From: Lachnospiraceae bacterium
GTDB lineage: Bacteria; Bacillota; Clostridia; Lachnospirales; Lachnospiraceae
Assembly (NCBI GenBank): GCA_900770785.1
Contig: CAAGLJ010000177.1
Span: 1 to 16,078 of the forward strand
Reading direction: 5' to 3'
Length of the DNA: 16,078 nucleotides
Part shown: piece by piece, positions 1 to 7,635 of the stretch
Layout: the number at the start of each line of letters is the position of its first letter
Numbering within the stretch: position 1 is the stretch's first letter
Notes under the pieces: generated by a model
What the model saw: only the letters and a program-made list of their open reading frames with translations
What the model was told of the DNA's origin: nothing
Database searches by the model: none
Translations under genes and position numbers: made by a program

Positions 1-83
1 CATATCTTTCTCCTCCGTCTATTCCCTGAAATATCAATCCAGTCTTTTTCCAATTGTAACCATGTTTCATACTTTGAATTCAT
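1..83 (-). CDS. Short basic leader ORF, partial at window edge
   Basis: The minus-strand ATG at 83-81 is preceded by AAAAAGGAG about 7 bases upstream. The frame stays open for 27 codons to the window edge. It reads MNSKYETWLQLEK, then DWIDISGNRRRRKI, so it is a polar peptide ending in a run of arginines. Within its last codons lie GGAGG and an ATG (3-1, minus) in another frame, exactly as in the rightward copy where that ATG starts a 358-residue membrane protein. I therefore infer that a paralogous membrane protein starts at position 3 and runs leftward out of the window. The short ORF may be a translational-coupling leader or a real small peptide. I do not recognise it. It belongs to the inverted duplication described separately. 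Confidence 0.45.
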   Translation of the reverse strand, partial: MNSKYETWLQLEKDWIDISGNRRRRKI

Positions 84-102
84 TTGTATTTCTCCTTTTT
101 CT
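1..102. repeat. Inverted duplication, left arm
   Basis: The reverse complement of 1-102 matches 413-511. Bases 1-40 are identical to the complement of 511-472. The remaining 60 or so bases differ by scattered substitutions and one 3-base indel (codon GAC present here, absent in the right arm). The arm carries a ribosome binding site, the short leader ORF, and the ribosome binding site and start codon of the next gene. It may continue beyond the window edge. Confidence 0.9.
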
Positions 103-137
103 GTTTGTAATTGTTTTGCTCTGCTATATCTTGCATC

Positions 138-206
138 AGTATAGCTTAGACAGTAAATTTTGTGTACCTATTGTCCCGTTTTTGTCGTTTTATGTCCTGT
201 TTTTGT
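138..206 (-). promoter_or_regulatory. Promoter with two direct repeats upstream (activator site)
   Basis: On the minus strand there is a -35 TACACA (166-161) and a -10 TATACT (143-138) with a 17-base spacer, placing transcription start near 131 and the leader ORF at 83. Five bases upstream of the -35 lie two near-identical 14-mers, TGTCCCGTTTTTGT (172-185) and TGTCCTGTTTTTGT (193-206, plus-strand reading), offset by 21 bases, or two helical turns. Paired direct repeats at this period next to a -35 are typical of LytTR-family response regulators (AgrA, ComE, VirR); that assignment is inference from geometry. The rest of the 348-base gap (84-431) holds a TATAAT at 267-272 on the plus strand that could start a rightward transcript, and otherwise nothing I recognise. 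Confidence 0.55.
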
Positions 207-412
207 AAGAATTTTTACTTCTATGGATATTCTGCCCACTTTGATGCTGGCAGCCGCAAACTGATTTATAATACAGATTTGAATATATCACCATAACAGC
301 TTGATAGAATTGAGCATCCCTTGCTCCTTTTGAACCAGTTTTTACATTCAGAGGAATAATTTTGACAACCCAATTTTATCTGACACAAAATGTGGTAGAC
401 TGAAGCAACTAT

Positions 413-511
413 AGAAAAAGGAGAAGCACAAATGAGTTTAGAAGATGAAGCATGGTTATAATTGGAAAAATGGATTGATATTTCAGGGAATAGACGGAGG
501 AGAAAGATATG
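413..511. repeat. Inverted duplication, right arm
   Basis: This is the counterpart of 1-102 in opposite orientation. It carries AAAAAGGAG, a leader ORF start at 432, GGAGG at 496-500 and the ATG at 509. Similarity extends weakly upstream: TAGACTGAAGCAA at 396-408 aligns with TATACTGATGCAA of the left promoter, and ACACAAAAT upstream of it is also shared. The right copy has about 8 fewer bases between these blocks and lacks the 14-base repeats. Confidence 0.9.
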
Positions 512-524
512 TTTAAGAAACTAA
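432..524 (+). pseudogene. Broken copy of the short leader ORF
   Basis: This is the rightward copy of the leader ORF at 83-1. It starts ATG at 432 behind AAAAAGGAG but hits TAA at codon 10 (459-461), where the left copy has CAA. Past that stop the frame continues as LEKWIDISGNRRRRKI, then CLRN and a TAA at 522-524, overlapping the start of the 358-residue gene by 16 bases. A single C-to-T change plus loss of one codon explains the difference. It could still work as a 9-residue leader placing ribosomes near the next start. Confidence 0.5.
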
Positions 525-1585
525 AGACGAAAAGTATATTCAAATCATTAAACCATATACTGATTTTTTTAGGGATGGGAATTGGCGCATTTATAGTCCT
601 GTTTTCTGAGGTGAAAATGCTGTTAAACGGGGCAGTGAATTTTGAATCTCTGAAACCTGTTGAAATCAAGGATGAGATACTGGTAGATGCGTCTATATCC
701 ATTAATTTGGGCGCTTTTTTAGCTGAATATGAAAAAAGTAGGATTAGAGGTACAGAACAGATTAATTATGTATATTACATAATCAGTACAGGTGATGTAA
801 TGGATGAAGATTCCCGTTATATGGCTATCAAAGTACCGGCAGCGGACAAAGCTGCTATGGATGCTCTGGAGGAAGCTTATGGAAGTGGTGAAGCTTCAAA
901 ACCAATTAAATACACAGGGCCCATTCGCAGAATGTCTGAGGAGGAATATAAGCATTTTGTATATTGCTTTACCAGGGCAGGATGGACAGAGGAAGCGATT
1001 GACGATTATACCCTGCCCTACTATATTGATGCAGGAGCTTTTACTGGCAAAGGGCTTGTTAATTTTTGTTTTGGTCTAATACTGGGAAGTATATTTATTT
1101 TTATTGGCCTTTTCCTCTGTATCAGGGCAATGAAAGGAAAGCTGCTAAAAGAATTTAAAGAAGAGCTTTCTTCATTAAGAATTGGAGAAATGGAGGCTGA
1201 GACTGCATATGAAGCCGCTAATCAGATTGAAGCCGGCAGTGATTTCAGACTGGGGCAAAGGTTTGTATTTTTCTTTTCATATAACAAGCCACATGTGGTT
1301 TTAAAGGATAAAATTATATGGATATATCTGAAAAAGAAGGTGCGTAAAAGATATGGAATCAGCGTAAGAAAAACATATGAGGTTATATTAGTTACAAAAG
1401 ACAGCCATTGTTTTGAAATTAAAGTTGATACAGAACAAGCCGGACAAAAAATCATTCAGTGTGTTACGGATGAATTGCCTTGGGTAGTAGCGGGCTACAA
1501 TAACGAGTTGGAAGAAATGTTCAGGCTAAATAAACAGGACTTCTTTAATTTAAAATATAATCAAAACTGCCCTGTCCAGGAGTGA
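509..1585 (+). CDS. Two-span membrane protein of unknown function
   Basis: I do not recognise this 358-residue protein. The start is set by GGAGG at 496-500, 8 bases upstream of the ATG. A basic N-terminus leads into a hydrophobic segment at about 16-40 (ILIFLGMGIGAFIVLF). A polar domain of about 145 residues follows, then a second membrane segment at about 183-206 (rich in G, L, I and F) and a charged C-terminal domain of about 150 residues. With the N-terminus inside, the middle domain would face outward and the C-terminal domain would be cytoplasmic. No catalytic motif is visible. The gene shares its whole start region with a divergent unit whose main gene lies left of the window, so it is probably one of two paralogs. 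Its own promoter is unclear: a TATAAT at 267-272 is the best candidate, and the copy of the left promoter near 396 has lost its spacing. A strong hairpin follows the gene at 1666. Confidence 0.8.
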   Translation: MFKKLKTKSIFKSLNHILIFLGMGIGAFIVLFSEVKMLLNGAVNFESLKPVEIKDEILVDASISINLGAFLAEYEKSRIRGTEQINYVYYIISTGDVMDEDSRYMAIKVPAADKAAMDALEEAYGSGEASKPIKYTGPIRRMSEEEYKHFVYCFTRAGWTEEAIDDYTLPYYIDAGAFTGKGLVNFCFGLILGSIFIFIGLFLCIRAMKGKLLKEFKEELSSLRIGEMEAETAYEAANQIEAGSDFRLGQRFVFFFSYNKPHVVLKDKIIWIYLKKKVRKRYGISVRKTYEVILVTKDSHCFEIKVDTEQAGQKIIQCVTDELPWVVAGYNNELEEMFRLNKQDFFNLKYNQNCPVQE

Positions 1586-1665
1586 AGGACAGATAAGACA
1601 AAGATAAAATTGATAATTCCAAGATACAAACATTTCAGACAGCAGGTTGTTTCTGTATAACGAAG

Positions 1666-1699
1666 AAGCTGCCACACTTTAATCAGTGCGGCAGCTTTT
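1666..1699. terminator. Bidirectional intrinsic terminator
   Basis: AAGCTGCC (1666-1673) pairs with GGCAGCTT (1690-1697). The stem is extended by CACT/AGTG inside, after one A-C mismatch, around a 6-base TTAATC loop. TTTT follows on the plus strand and a CTTCTTCGTT stretch on the minus strand. It sits between two convergent genes and can serve both. Confidence 0.8.
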
Positions 1700-1725
1700 A
1701 CCTGTTCAGCTTAATATAATCTCAT

Positions 1726-2904
1726 CTATTCTACAATCGCATTATCTGCCAGATACTCAATAACCTTGTCTTTGATAATCATTTGCATAACATAGGCTTT
1801 ACCATAGCTGTCAGCACTGGTCTGGCCGATCTCGCTAACCTTTGCCTCGTAGTCAGCATCAGAGATACTTAAGCCTGCATCGGTAAAGATGTACTGACAG
1901 GTTAAATCGAAAGCAGAACGAGTCTGAGATTCTTCGGTCAGATAGGCTTCAAAATCTTTAATGCTCATTCCCGTATAATCCTGGAAGCTGCTGTATGGAT
2001 AGCTGCCGGTAAAGGAATAATACATTTGATTGTAGCTTTCATAGTAGGTTTCCTGTTCGTATTTGCCAATACTCTTCAGGTATTTCACATGGTTGTCATT
2101 ATAGGCGGTTGCCACTACACTTTCACGAAGTTTGGTCTCCACTGCGGTTTCAAGATTCTCGCGTTCTCTGGTTTCTTTTAACCAGGTCTTGTATTCTTCG
2201 ACAGTAGAAGCATGCTCAGAAAGATTTTCTGCGACGAATTCATCAGTAAATTCGGGAGTAACATAAATGCCATTTACCGTTACTTCAAAAACGGCAGGCT
2301 TTCCCTGCAGGTCTGCATTGGTATAATCCTCAGGGAAGGTAACATTAACCGTAATCTTATCTCCTGGATGGCTTCCCACCAGCTGATCTTCAAAGGTATC
2401 AATATAGGTTCCTGAACCAAGAGTCAGGTCGGTGCCATTTCCCTCGGTATCACCATCTTCAAAGGCAGTGCCAGCTATGGTGCCTACATAATCAATATTC
2501 AGAGTGTCACCATCCTGGGCAACTAATGTGGAATCGGTTTTCAGGGCTTTATTCTGAGAAAGAAGAGAATCAATCTCACTGTTTATCGCCTCATCCGTAT
2601 AAGTAATATCAGCCTGAGCTATGGGCATATTCTTATACTCCAGAGCCTCTACATAATCCAGAGGATTAACGTCCCTGACGGTTCCGTCTTCGTTCAGCAT
2701 GGCACCATAGTCACTGCTGGCAGTGGTCTGAGTAATACTGTTGTAGATAAAGGTACCTATAACAGCAACGAATATAGCCACCAAAAGAACAGCAGCAGTA
2801 ACGGTAATAAACTGAACTCGCTTTGCTTCACGCTTGTCCCTTTTGATTTCTTCACGACGCGCCTGACGTTTTGCCTGGCTTTTACTCATTGTGTGTTCGC
2901 TCAT
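1726..2904 (-). CDS. Membrane-anchored trigger-factor-like FKBP peptidyl-prolyl isomerase
   Basis: Predicted peptidyl-prolyl cis/trans isomerase and chaperone on the outer face of the membrane. The 392-residue product begins with a very basic cytoplasmic stretch (1-31, many K and R), then one membrane span at 32-54. An FKBP fold follows at about 130-215, shown by DGDTLNIDYVGTIAGTAFEDG, the LTLGSGTYIDTFEDQLVG segment and PEDYTNADLQGKPAVFEVTV, which is the arrangement of the middle domain of trigger factor. The remaining 170 residues are charged and helix-rich, like the trigger-factor C-terminal arms. The ribosome-binding N-terminal domain of true trigger factor is replaced by the membrane anchor, so this is not the cytosolic Tig. 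AGGAG lies 9 bases upstream of the ATG; a second ATG at codon 6 has no better site. The gene stands alone, divergent from the ABC exporter. Probable role: folding of secreted proteins, comparable in logic to PrsA. Confidence 0.85.
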   Translation of the reverse strand: MSEHTMSKSQAKRQARREEIKRDKREAKRVQFITVTAAVLLVAIFVAVIGTFIYNSITQTTASSDYGAMLNEDGTVRDVNPLDYVEALEYKNMPIAQADITYTDEAINSEIDSLLSQNKALKTDSTLVAQDGDTLNIDYVGTIAGTAFEDGDTEGNGTDLTLGSGTYIDTFEDQLVGSHPGDKITVNVTFPEDYTNADLQGKPAVFEVTVNGIYVTPEFTDEFVAENLSEHASTVEEYKTWLKETRERENLETAVETKLRESVVATAYNDNHVKYLKSIGKYEQETYYESYNQMYYSFTGSYPYSSFQDYTGMSIKDFEAYLTEESQTRSAFDLTCQYIFTDAGLSISDADYEAKVSEIGQTSADSYGKAYVMQMIIKDKVIEYLADNAIVE

Positions 2905-3022
2905 TTTTTGTTTCTCCTGTTTATTTTATTAAAGTTCTTATTCACGATAGTCATAAGTATAACACAAGTTCAACATTTAGAATATGAAAAAAATGTGAAA
3001 AACAAAGATTTTTACCGGGGAC

Positions 3023-3051
3023 TTGCAAAATCTGAGGAAACTGAGTAAGAT
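3023..3051 (+). promoter_or_regulatory. Promoter of the ABC exporter gene
   Basis: TTGCAA (3023-3028), a 17-base spacer and TAAGAT (3046-3051) lie 20-25 bases upstream of the ribosome binding site GAGGAGG (3066-3072). Confidence 0.6.
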
Positions 3052-3077
3052 ATAAAGAATCTATTGAGGAGGACATG

Positions 3078-4844
3078 ATGAAAGAAAAAGAAAAAGCATA
3101 TACGGCAACAGCACTGATGAAGCGGTTTGCCCCTTATTTTAAACCCTATAAAGGAACCTTGTTTATGGATCTGTTCTGTGCAGCCCTGACCACTCTGTGT
3201 GAGCTGGTTCTGCCTCTCATTATGCGTTATATTACCAATGAGGGAATTCAGAATCTGGCCACCCTGTCGGTGGGGATTATTGTAAAACTGGGTATCCTTT
3301 ATTTTGTATTGCGTATCATTGACGGAATGGCAGGCCATTATATGCAGAACATGGGTCACGTCATGGGAGCCAAAATCGAGACGGATATGAGAAGGGATGC
3401 TTATGATCATCTCCAGAAGCTGTCCGACACCTACTACAATAACACGAAGGTAGGACAGATTATGGGGAGAATTACGAATGATCTTTTTGACGTAACGGAG
3501 TTTTCCCACCATTGCCCAGAAGAATTTTTCATAGCAGGAATCAAGGCATTGGCAGCCTTTGTGATTCTGGCCTTTATTAATTTGCCTCTGACCCTGATTG
3601 TGTTTATCATCATTCCGGTCATGCTCTGGGTCTGCATGAGACTGAATGTGAGGATGAAGGAGGGCTTTAGAAAGCAGAGAAGCCAGATTGGAGAGCTGAA
3701 TGCCCGCATTGAGGACAGCCTTTTGGGACAGAAGGTGGTAAAGGCCTTTGCCAATGAAGAGATGGAAAAAGAAAAGTTTGAGGCTGACAACCATCGGTTT
3801 TTGGAAATTAAAAAGAAGTCCTACTTATGTATGGCAGATTTCTACACCGCGGTAAAAATGTTTGATGGGCTGATGTATCTGGCGGTTTTGGTTGCAGGCG
3901 GTATTTTTATGGTAAAAGGGCTGATTCTGCCGGGAGATCTGGTGGCTTACTTATTATATGTAACGACTCTGATTGCCACCATCCGTAAAATTATTGAGTT
4001 TGCAGAGCAATTTCAGCGCGGAATGACAGGAATTGAGCGATTTTTTCAGATTATGGATGCGGATATTGAGATTTTTGATGAGCCGGATGCAAAGCCATTG
4101 GAGAATCCAAAAGGGGAAATCCGGTTTGAGGATGTGGAATTTGAGTATCCCGACGATCACAACAGGGTATTCCATAACCTGAATCTGACCATTCATGAAG
4201 GAGAAAAGGTGGCTATTGTGGGTCCCTCGGGAGGAGGGAAAACCACCTTATGCAATCTGATTCCCCGTTTTTATGATGTAACCAGAGGAAACATTTTTCT
4301 GGATGGACAAAACATTAAATCCATCACCCTAAAAAGCCTTCGGGAAAATATTGGTATGGTGCAGCAGGAGGTGTACCTTTTTTCCGGTACCGTCTATGAA
4401 AATATTGCTTATGGAAAAAAGAATGCCACTATGGAAGAGGTGATAGAGGCTGCAAAACGGGCAGGAGCTAATGAGTTCATTGAGAAATTAAAGGATGGCT
4501 ATCACACTTATGTAGGGGAAAGAGGCGTTAAGCTGTCCGGCGGACAGAAACAAAGAATCAGTATTGCCCGGGTATTTTTAAAGAATCCTCCCATTATTAT
4601 TCTGGACGAGGCTACGTCGGCACTGGATAATGAAAGTGAATTTGCAGTGGCAAGGTCTTTGGCAGAGCTTTCCAGGGGGCGAACCACCCTTACCATTGCC
4701 CATCGTCTCAGCAGTATTAAAAATGCAGACCGTATTCTGGTGCTGACGGAGGAGGGAATCGTTGAGGAAGGCAATCATGACAGCCTCCTAAAGAAAGAAG
4801 GAATGTATTATCAGTTTTACCACCTGGCCAATGCCCTGAAGTAA
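3078..4844 (+). CDS. ABC exporter, fused membrane and ATPase domains
   Basis: Half-size ABC exporter that would act as a dimer, coupling ATP hydrolysis to export of an unknown substrate (lipid, drug or peptide). The first 320 residues form an ABC type 1 transmembrane domain with several hydrophobic segments, and the rest is the nucleotide-binding domain. Visible motifs are Walker A GPSGGGKT (382-389), Q-loop VQQEVYLFSGT, signature LSGGQKQR (from 486), Walker B IILDEATSALD (D510, E511) and the switch histidine in IAHRL (H542). A length of 588 residues fits the MsbA/BmrA-like family. Two ATGs are adjacent at 3075 and 3078. GAGGAGG ends at 3072, only 2 bases from the first and 5 from the second, so I prefer 3078. 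Exporters of this type often form heterodimers encoded by gene pairs; no partner gene is next to it, so a homodimer is more likely. Substrate cannot be read from the sequence. Confidence 0.93.
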   Translation: MKEKEKAYTATALMKRFAPYFKPYKGTLFMDLFCAALTTLCELVLPLIMRYITNEGIQNLATLSVGIIVKLGILYFVLRIIDGMAGHYMQNMGHVMGAKIETDMRRDAYDHLQKLSDTYYNNTKVGQIMGRITNDLFDVTEFSHHCPEEFFIAGIKALAAFVILAFINLPLTLIVFIIIPVMLWVCMRLNVRMKEGFRKQRSQIGELNARIEDSLLGQKVVKAFANEEMEKEKFEADNHRFLEIKKKSYLCMADFYTAVKMFDGLMYLAVLVAGGIFMVKGLILPGDLVAYLLYVTTLIATIRKIIEFAEQFQRGMTGIERFFQIMDADIEIFDEPDAKPLENPKGEIRFEDVEFEYPDDHNRVFHNLNLTIHEGEKVAIVGPSGGGKTTLCNLIPRFYDVTRGNIFLDGQNIKSITLKSLRENIGMVQQEVYLFSGTVYENIAYGKKNATMEEVIEAAKRAGANEFIEKLKDGYHTYVGERGVKLSGGQKQRISIARVFLKNPPIIILDEATSALDNESEFAVARSLAELSRGRTTLTIAHRLSSIKNADRILVLTEEGIVEEGNHDSLLKKEGMYYQFYHLANALK

Positions 4845-4893
4845 TGGGGGAGGCTGCCTGCCCCGGCGAGGAAATACTGAAGGACAAAGCTTT

Positions 4894-4919
4894 ATGTAAA
4901 ATTCTAATGTAAAATTCTA
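4894..4919 (+). repeat. Perfect 13-base tandem duplication
   Basis: ATGTAAAATTCTA occurs twice back to back (4894-4906 and 4907-4919) in the spacer between the ABC exporter and the beta-CASP gene. It lies about 50 bases upstream of a candidate -10 box. It is most simply a replication-slippage duplication; no regulatory role is evident. Confidence 0.9.
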
Positions 4920-4965
4920 TCAGGTTAATTTACAGAAAAATCTCCCCAAAATCTGTCAAATAGGG

Positions 4966-4971
4966 TATAAT
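4966..4971 (+). promoter_or_regulatory. Candidate -10 box for the beta-CASP/thyA/dfrA operon
   Basis: A perfect TATAAT, without a convincing -35 at 16-18 bases. It gives a transcription start near 4979 and an untranslated leader of about 75 bases. The last two bases of the box overlap an in-frame ATG at 4970, an argument against that ATG as the translation start of the downstream gene. Confidence 0.4.
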
Positions 4972-5053
4972 GAAAGAAAAGGCAGATTTTGTCGATAATT
5001 TAAAGAAGAATAAGGCAGGAAAGCCGGATTTCTTCTGTTTGGGAGGTGTTTGC

Positions 5054-6658
5054 ATGGAACTGATGTTTATTGGAGCGGCCCATGAGGTGACAGGGAGTTG
5101 CCATTATTTACAGGTGGGAAATAAGCATATTCTTGTAGATTGTGGTATGGAGCAGGGGGTTAATTATTTTGAAAATGCCCAGCTTCCTGTGGAGGATGCA
5201 TTAATTGATTATGTTTTTCTGACCCATGCCCATGTGGATCATTCGGGAATGCTGCCCTATTTGTATTCCAGGGGATTCAGAGGCCAGATTTTTATGACGG
5301 AGGCTACTGCGGATTTATGCAGTATTATGCTGCGGGACTGTGCCCATATCCAGATGCAGGAGGCAGAGTGGAAAAACAGGAAGGCAAAACGGGGAGGGCA
5401 TATGGAATCTCCGGAGCCTTTGTACACTATGGAGGATGCAGACGGGGTAATTAAGAGAATCGTTCCCTGTAGCTACAATTCCATGGTGGAAGTGGATGAA
5501 GGAGTTAAGATCAGATTTACGGATATCGGTCATTTACTGGGTTCTTCCAGTATTGAAGTCTGGGCAACGGAAGGAGAAGTGACCAAAAAGCTGGTATTTT
5601 CCGGGGACATTGGCAACCTGAATCAGCCACTGATTAAAGATCCGGCTTTTACGAAGGAAGCAGATTATGTGATTATGGAGTCTACCTACGGTGACCGGGT
5701 ACATTCAAAGGAGCGTCCTGATTATGTGGGTGAATTATCCAAAATTATTCAGGAAACCTTCGACCGGGGAGGAAACGTGGTTATTCCCTCCTTTGCAGTA
5801 GGACGAACTCAGGAAATGCTCTATTTCCTGCGTCAGATTAAAGCGGAGCATAGAATAATCGGTTTTGACCACTTTGAGGTTTATGTGGATAGTCCTCTGG
5901 CTGTAGAAGCTACCGGAATTTTCCATAATAATATTTACAGCTGTTATGATGAAGAGGCTATGGAGCTGGTGCAGAGAGGGATTAATCCTATCGCCTTCCC
6001 GGGACTCAGGCTTTCTGTCACCAGTGATGAATCCAAGGCGATTAACTTTAATACCGATCCCAAGGTGATTTTATCTGCCTCCGGTATGTGTGAAGCAGGC
6101 CGTATCCGCCACCATTTAAAGCATAATCTGTGGCGGAAGGAATGTACCATTTTATTCGTAGGCTATCAGGCAGTGGGTACACTGGGACGTATTTTGCTGG
6201 AGGGGGCTGAAGAGGTTAAGCTCTTCGGGGAGCCAATTAATGTGAATGCACAGATTGTACAACTGGCAGGAATCAGCGGTCATGCGGATAAGAATGGACT
6301 GCTGCGCTGGGTAGAAGGCTTTGAAAAGAAGCCTGACCGAATTTTTGTGGTTCATGGCGAAGACAGTGTGTGCCAGGCCTTTACTCAGTGCCTGATTGAT
6401 GAGTATGATCAGGATGCCTATGCACCTTACAGCGGTACACGTTTTGATTTAATTAAAAATGAATTTATTTTGGAGGCAGAGCCTATACCCTTTGAGAAGA
6501 AGCCTAAGACCAGAACCGTATCCGATGTCTTTGCAAGGCTTTTGGCAGCAGGGCAGCGTCTACTGGTGGTTATCGGACGTAATGAGGGAGGAACCAACAA
6601 GGATCTGGCGAAATTTGCGGATCAGATTAATTCTCTCTGTGACCGGTGGGACAGATAG
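5054..6658 (+). CDS. Metallo-beta-lactamase/beta-CASP fold RNA nuclease-like protein
   Basis: Predicted zinc-dependent RNA-processing hydrolase of the CPSF-73/beta-CASP group, cytoplasmic. From the ATG at 5054 the product is 534 residues. The zinc site includes HAHVDH (58-63), H160 in IGHLLGSS and D185 in FSGDIGN. A beta-CASP domain is inserted from about 200, with SASGMCEAGRIRHHLKH (motif B type) and GISGHADKNGL with H410 (motif C type, the RNA-specificity region). The C-terminal tail after about 480 is polar and ends in a short conserved-looking segment (RLLVVIGRNEGGTNKDLA). The frame is open back to an ATG at 4970, but that ATG overlaps a TATAAT and lacks a ribosome binding site, whereas GGGAGGTG (5041-5048) sits 5 bases before 5054 and the family's N-terminal strand begins there. 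It is followed after 98 bases by thyA in the same direction. The RNA substrate is unknown; it is not RNase J by its length and motifs. Confidence 0.88.
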   Translation: MELMFIGAAHEVTGSCHYLQVGNKHILVDCGMEQGVNYFENAQLPVEDALIDYVFLTHAHVDHSGMLPYLYSRGFRGQIFMTEATADLCSIMLRDCAHIQMQEAEWKNRKAKRGGHMESPEPLYTMEDADGVIKRIVPCSYNSMVEVDEGVKIRFTDIGHLLGSSSIEVWATEGEVTKKLVFSGDIGNLNQPLIKDPAFTKEADYVIMESTYGDRVHSKERPDYVGELSKIIQETFDRGGNVVIPSFAVGRTQEMLYFLRQIKAEHRIIGFDHFEVYVDSPLAVEATGIFHNNIYSCYDEEAMELVQRGINPIAFPGLRLSVTSDESKAINFNTDPKVILSASGMCEAGRIRHHLKHNLWRKECTILFVGYQAVGTLGRILLEGAEEVKLFGEPINVNAQIVQLAGISGHADKNGLLRWVEGFEKKPDRIFVVHGEDSVCQAFTQCLIDEYDQDAYAPYSGTRFDLIKNEFILEAEPIPFEKKPKTRTVSDVFARLLAAGQRLLVVIGRNEGGTNKDLAKFADQINSLCDRWDR

Positions 6659-6756
6659 ATTGAGAACGGGGCAGCATGAAGGCTGGCAGACAAAGGTATT
6701 GGCGGCAGACGAATATTTAAGCTGAATATTTTAGAAGATGGAGAAGCAGAACAGGA

Positions 6757-7605
6757 ATGAGTTTAGCAGATCAGACTTTCATTGCTATGTGTAAGGATAT
6801 TCTGGAAAATGGAACCAGTACGGAAGGGGAGAAGGTAAGACCCAGGTGGGCGGACGGAACCCCTGCCTATACTATTAAGAAGTTTGGGGTGGTGAATCGG
6901 TATGACCTTCAAAAAGAATTTCCTCTTTTAACCTTAAGAAGAACGGCCCTGAAATCGGCTACCGATGAAATGCTTTGGATCTGGCAGAAGAAATCCAATA
7001 ATATCCATGATTTACACAGTCACATCTGGGATGAATGGGCAGATGAGGATGGTTCTATCGGAAAGGCCTACGGCTATCAGATGGGAGTAAAGCATCAATA
7101 TAAGGAAGGGATGATGGATCAGGTGGACAGGGTGATTTATGATTTGAAAAACAATCCTTTCAGCCGTCGGATTATGACCAATATTTATGTTCATCAGGAT
7201 CTTCACGAGATGAATCTGTATCCCTGTGCTTACAGCATGACCTTCAATGTGACCCAGAAAAAGGGAGAGGACAGGCTGACCCTGAATGCTGTTTTGAATC
7301 AACGCTCTCAGGATGTTCTGGCGGCCAATAACTGGAATGTGGTTCAATATTCGGTGCTGGTGCATATGCTGGCTCAGGTCTGTGATATGCAGGTGGGGGA
7401 GCTGGTACACGTAATTGCAGATGCCCATATTTATGACCGTCATATTCCCATAATTGAGGAACTGATTAAACGGCCTGCCTTTGCGGCACCCAAATTTATT
7501 CTGAATCCCGAGGTTAAGGATTTTTATCAGTTTACCCGCCATGATGTATCTGTGGAAGATTATCAGACCGGTGAGCAGATTTTGAATATTCCGGTAGCAA
7601 TATAG
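6757..7605 (+). CDS. thyA: Thymidylate synthase
   Basis: Converts dUMP to dTMP using 5,10-methylenetetrahydrofolate as methyl donor and reductant, releasing dihydrofolate; cytoplasmic, DNA precursor synthesis. The 282-residue product has the catalytic cysteine in LYPCAYSM (C157) and the nucleotide-binding run QRSQDVLAANNWNVVQYSVL. It also has LLTLRRTALKSA near the N-terminus and the ADAHIYDRHIPI segment. The residue after the cysteine is Ala rather than the His of E. coli-type enzymes, and the overall pattern (LWIWQKKSN, HIWDEW, GKAYGYQMG) resembles Bacillus subtilis ThyA. GGAGAAG lies 10 bases upstream. The dihydrofolate reductase gene begins 30 bases after its stop, the usual pairing since ThyA is the main consumer of reduced folate. 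ThyX-type alternatives are excluded by the motifs. Confidence 0.97.
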   Translation: MSLADQTFIAMCKDILENGTSTEGEKVRPRWADGTPAYTIKKFGVVNRYDLQKEFPLLTLRRTALKSATDEMLWIWQKKSNNIHDLHSHIWDEWADEDGSIGKAYGYQMGVKHQYKEGMMDQVDRVIYDLKNNPFSRRIMTNIYVHQDLHEMNLYPCAYSMTFNVTQKKGEDRLTLNAVLNQRSQDVLAANNWNVVQYSVLVHMLAQVCDMQVGELVHVIADAHIYDRHIPIIEELIKRPAFAAPKFILNPEVKDFYQFTRHDVSVEDYQTGEQILNIPVAI

Positions 7606-7635
7606 ATTGAAAAATACTTCGGAATGGAGGCAAAA

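Noticed and set aside
1..511. Inverted arms as the ends of an insertion sequence
   Set aside because: The interval of about 310 bases has no transposase, and each arm carries ribosome binding sites and ORF starts rather than terminal repeats with target duplications.
3012..3794. Open minus-strand frame of 260 codons opposite the ABC exporter
   Set aside because: It lies entirely against a clear ABC transporter gene, has low-complexity H/Q-rich composition and no ribosome binding site; it is a shadow frame.
4846..4870. GC-rich hairpin after the ABC exporter as a terminator
   Set aside because: GGGG/CCCC can pair, but the inner stem is imperfect and there is no T-run after it.
4970..5053. Longer N-terminus (28 residues) for the beta-CASP protein
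   Set aside because: The upstream ATG overlaps a TATAAT box and lacks a ribosome binding site, while a strong site precedes the ATG at 5054 where family homology begins.
7012..7542. Open minus-strand frame of 176 codons opposite thyA
   Set aside because: Antisense to conserved thymidylate synthase codons, with no family features or start signals.
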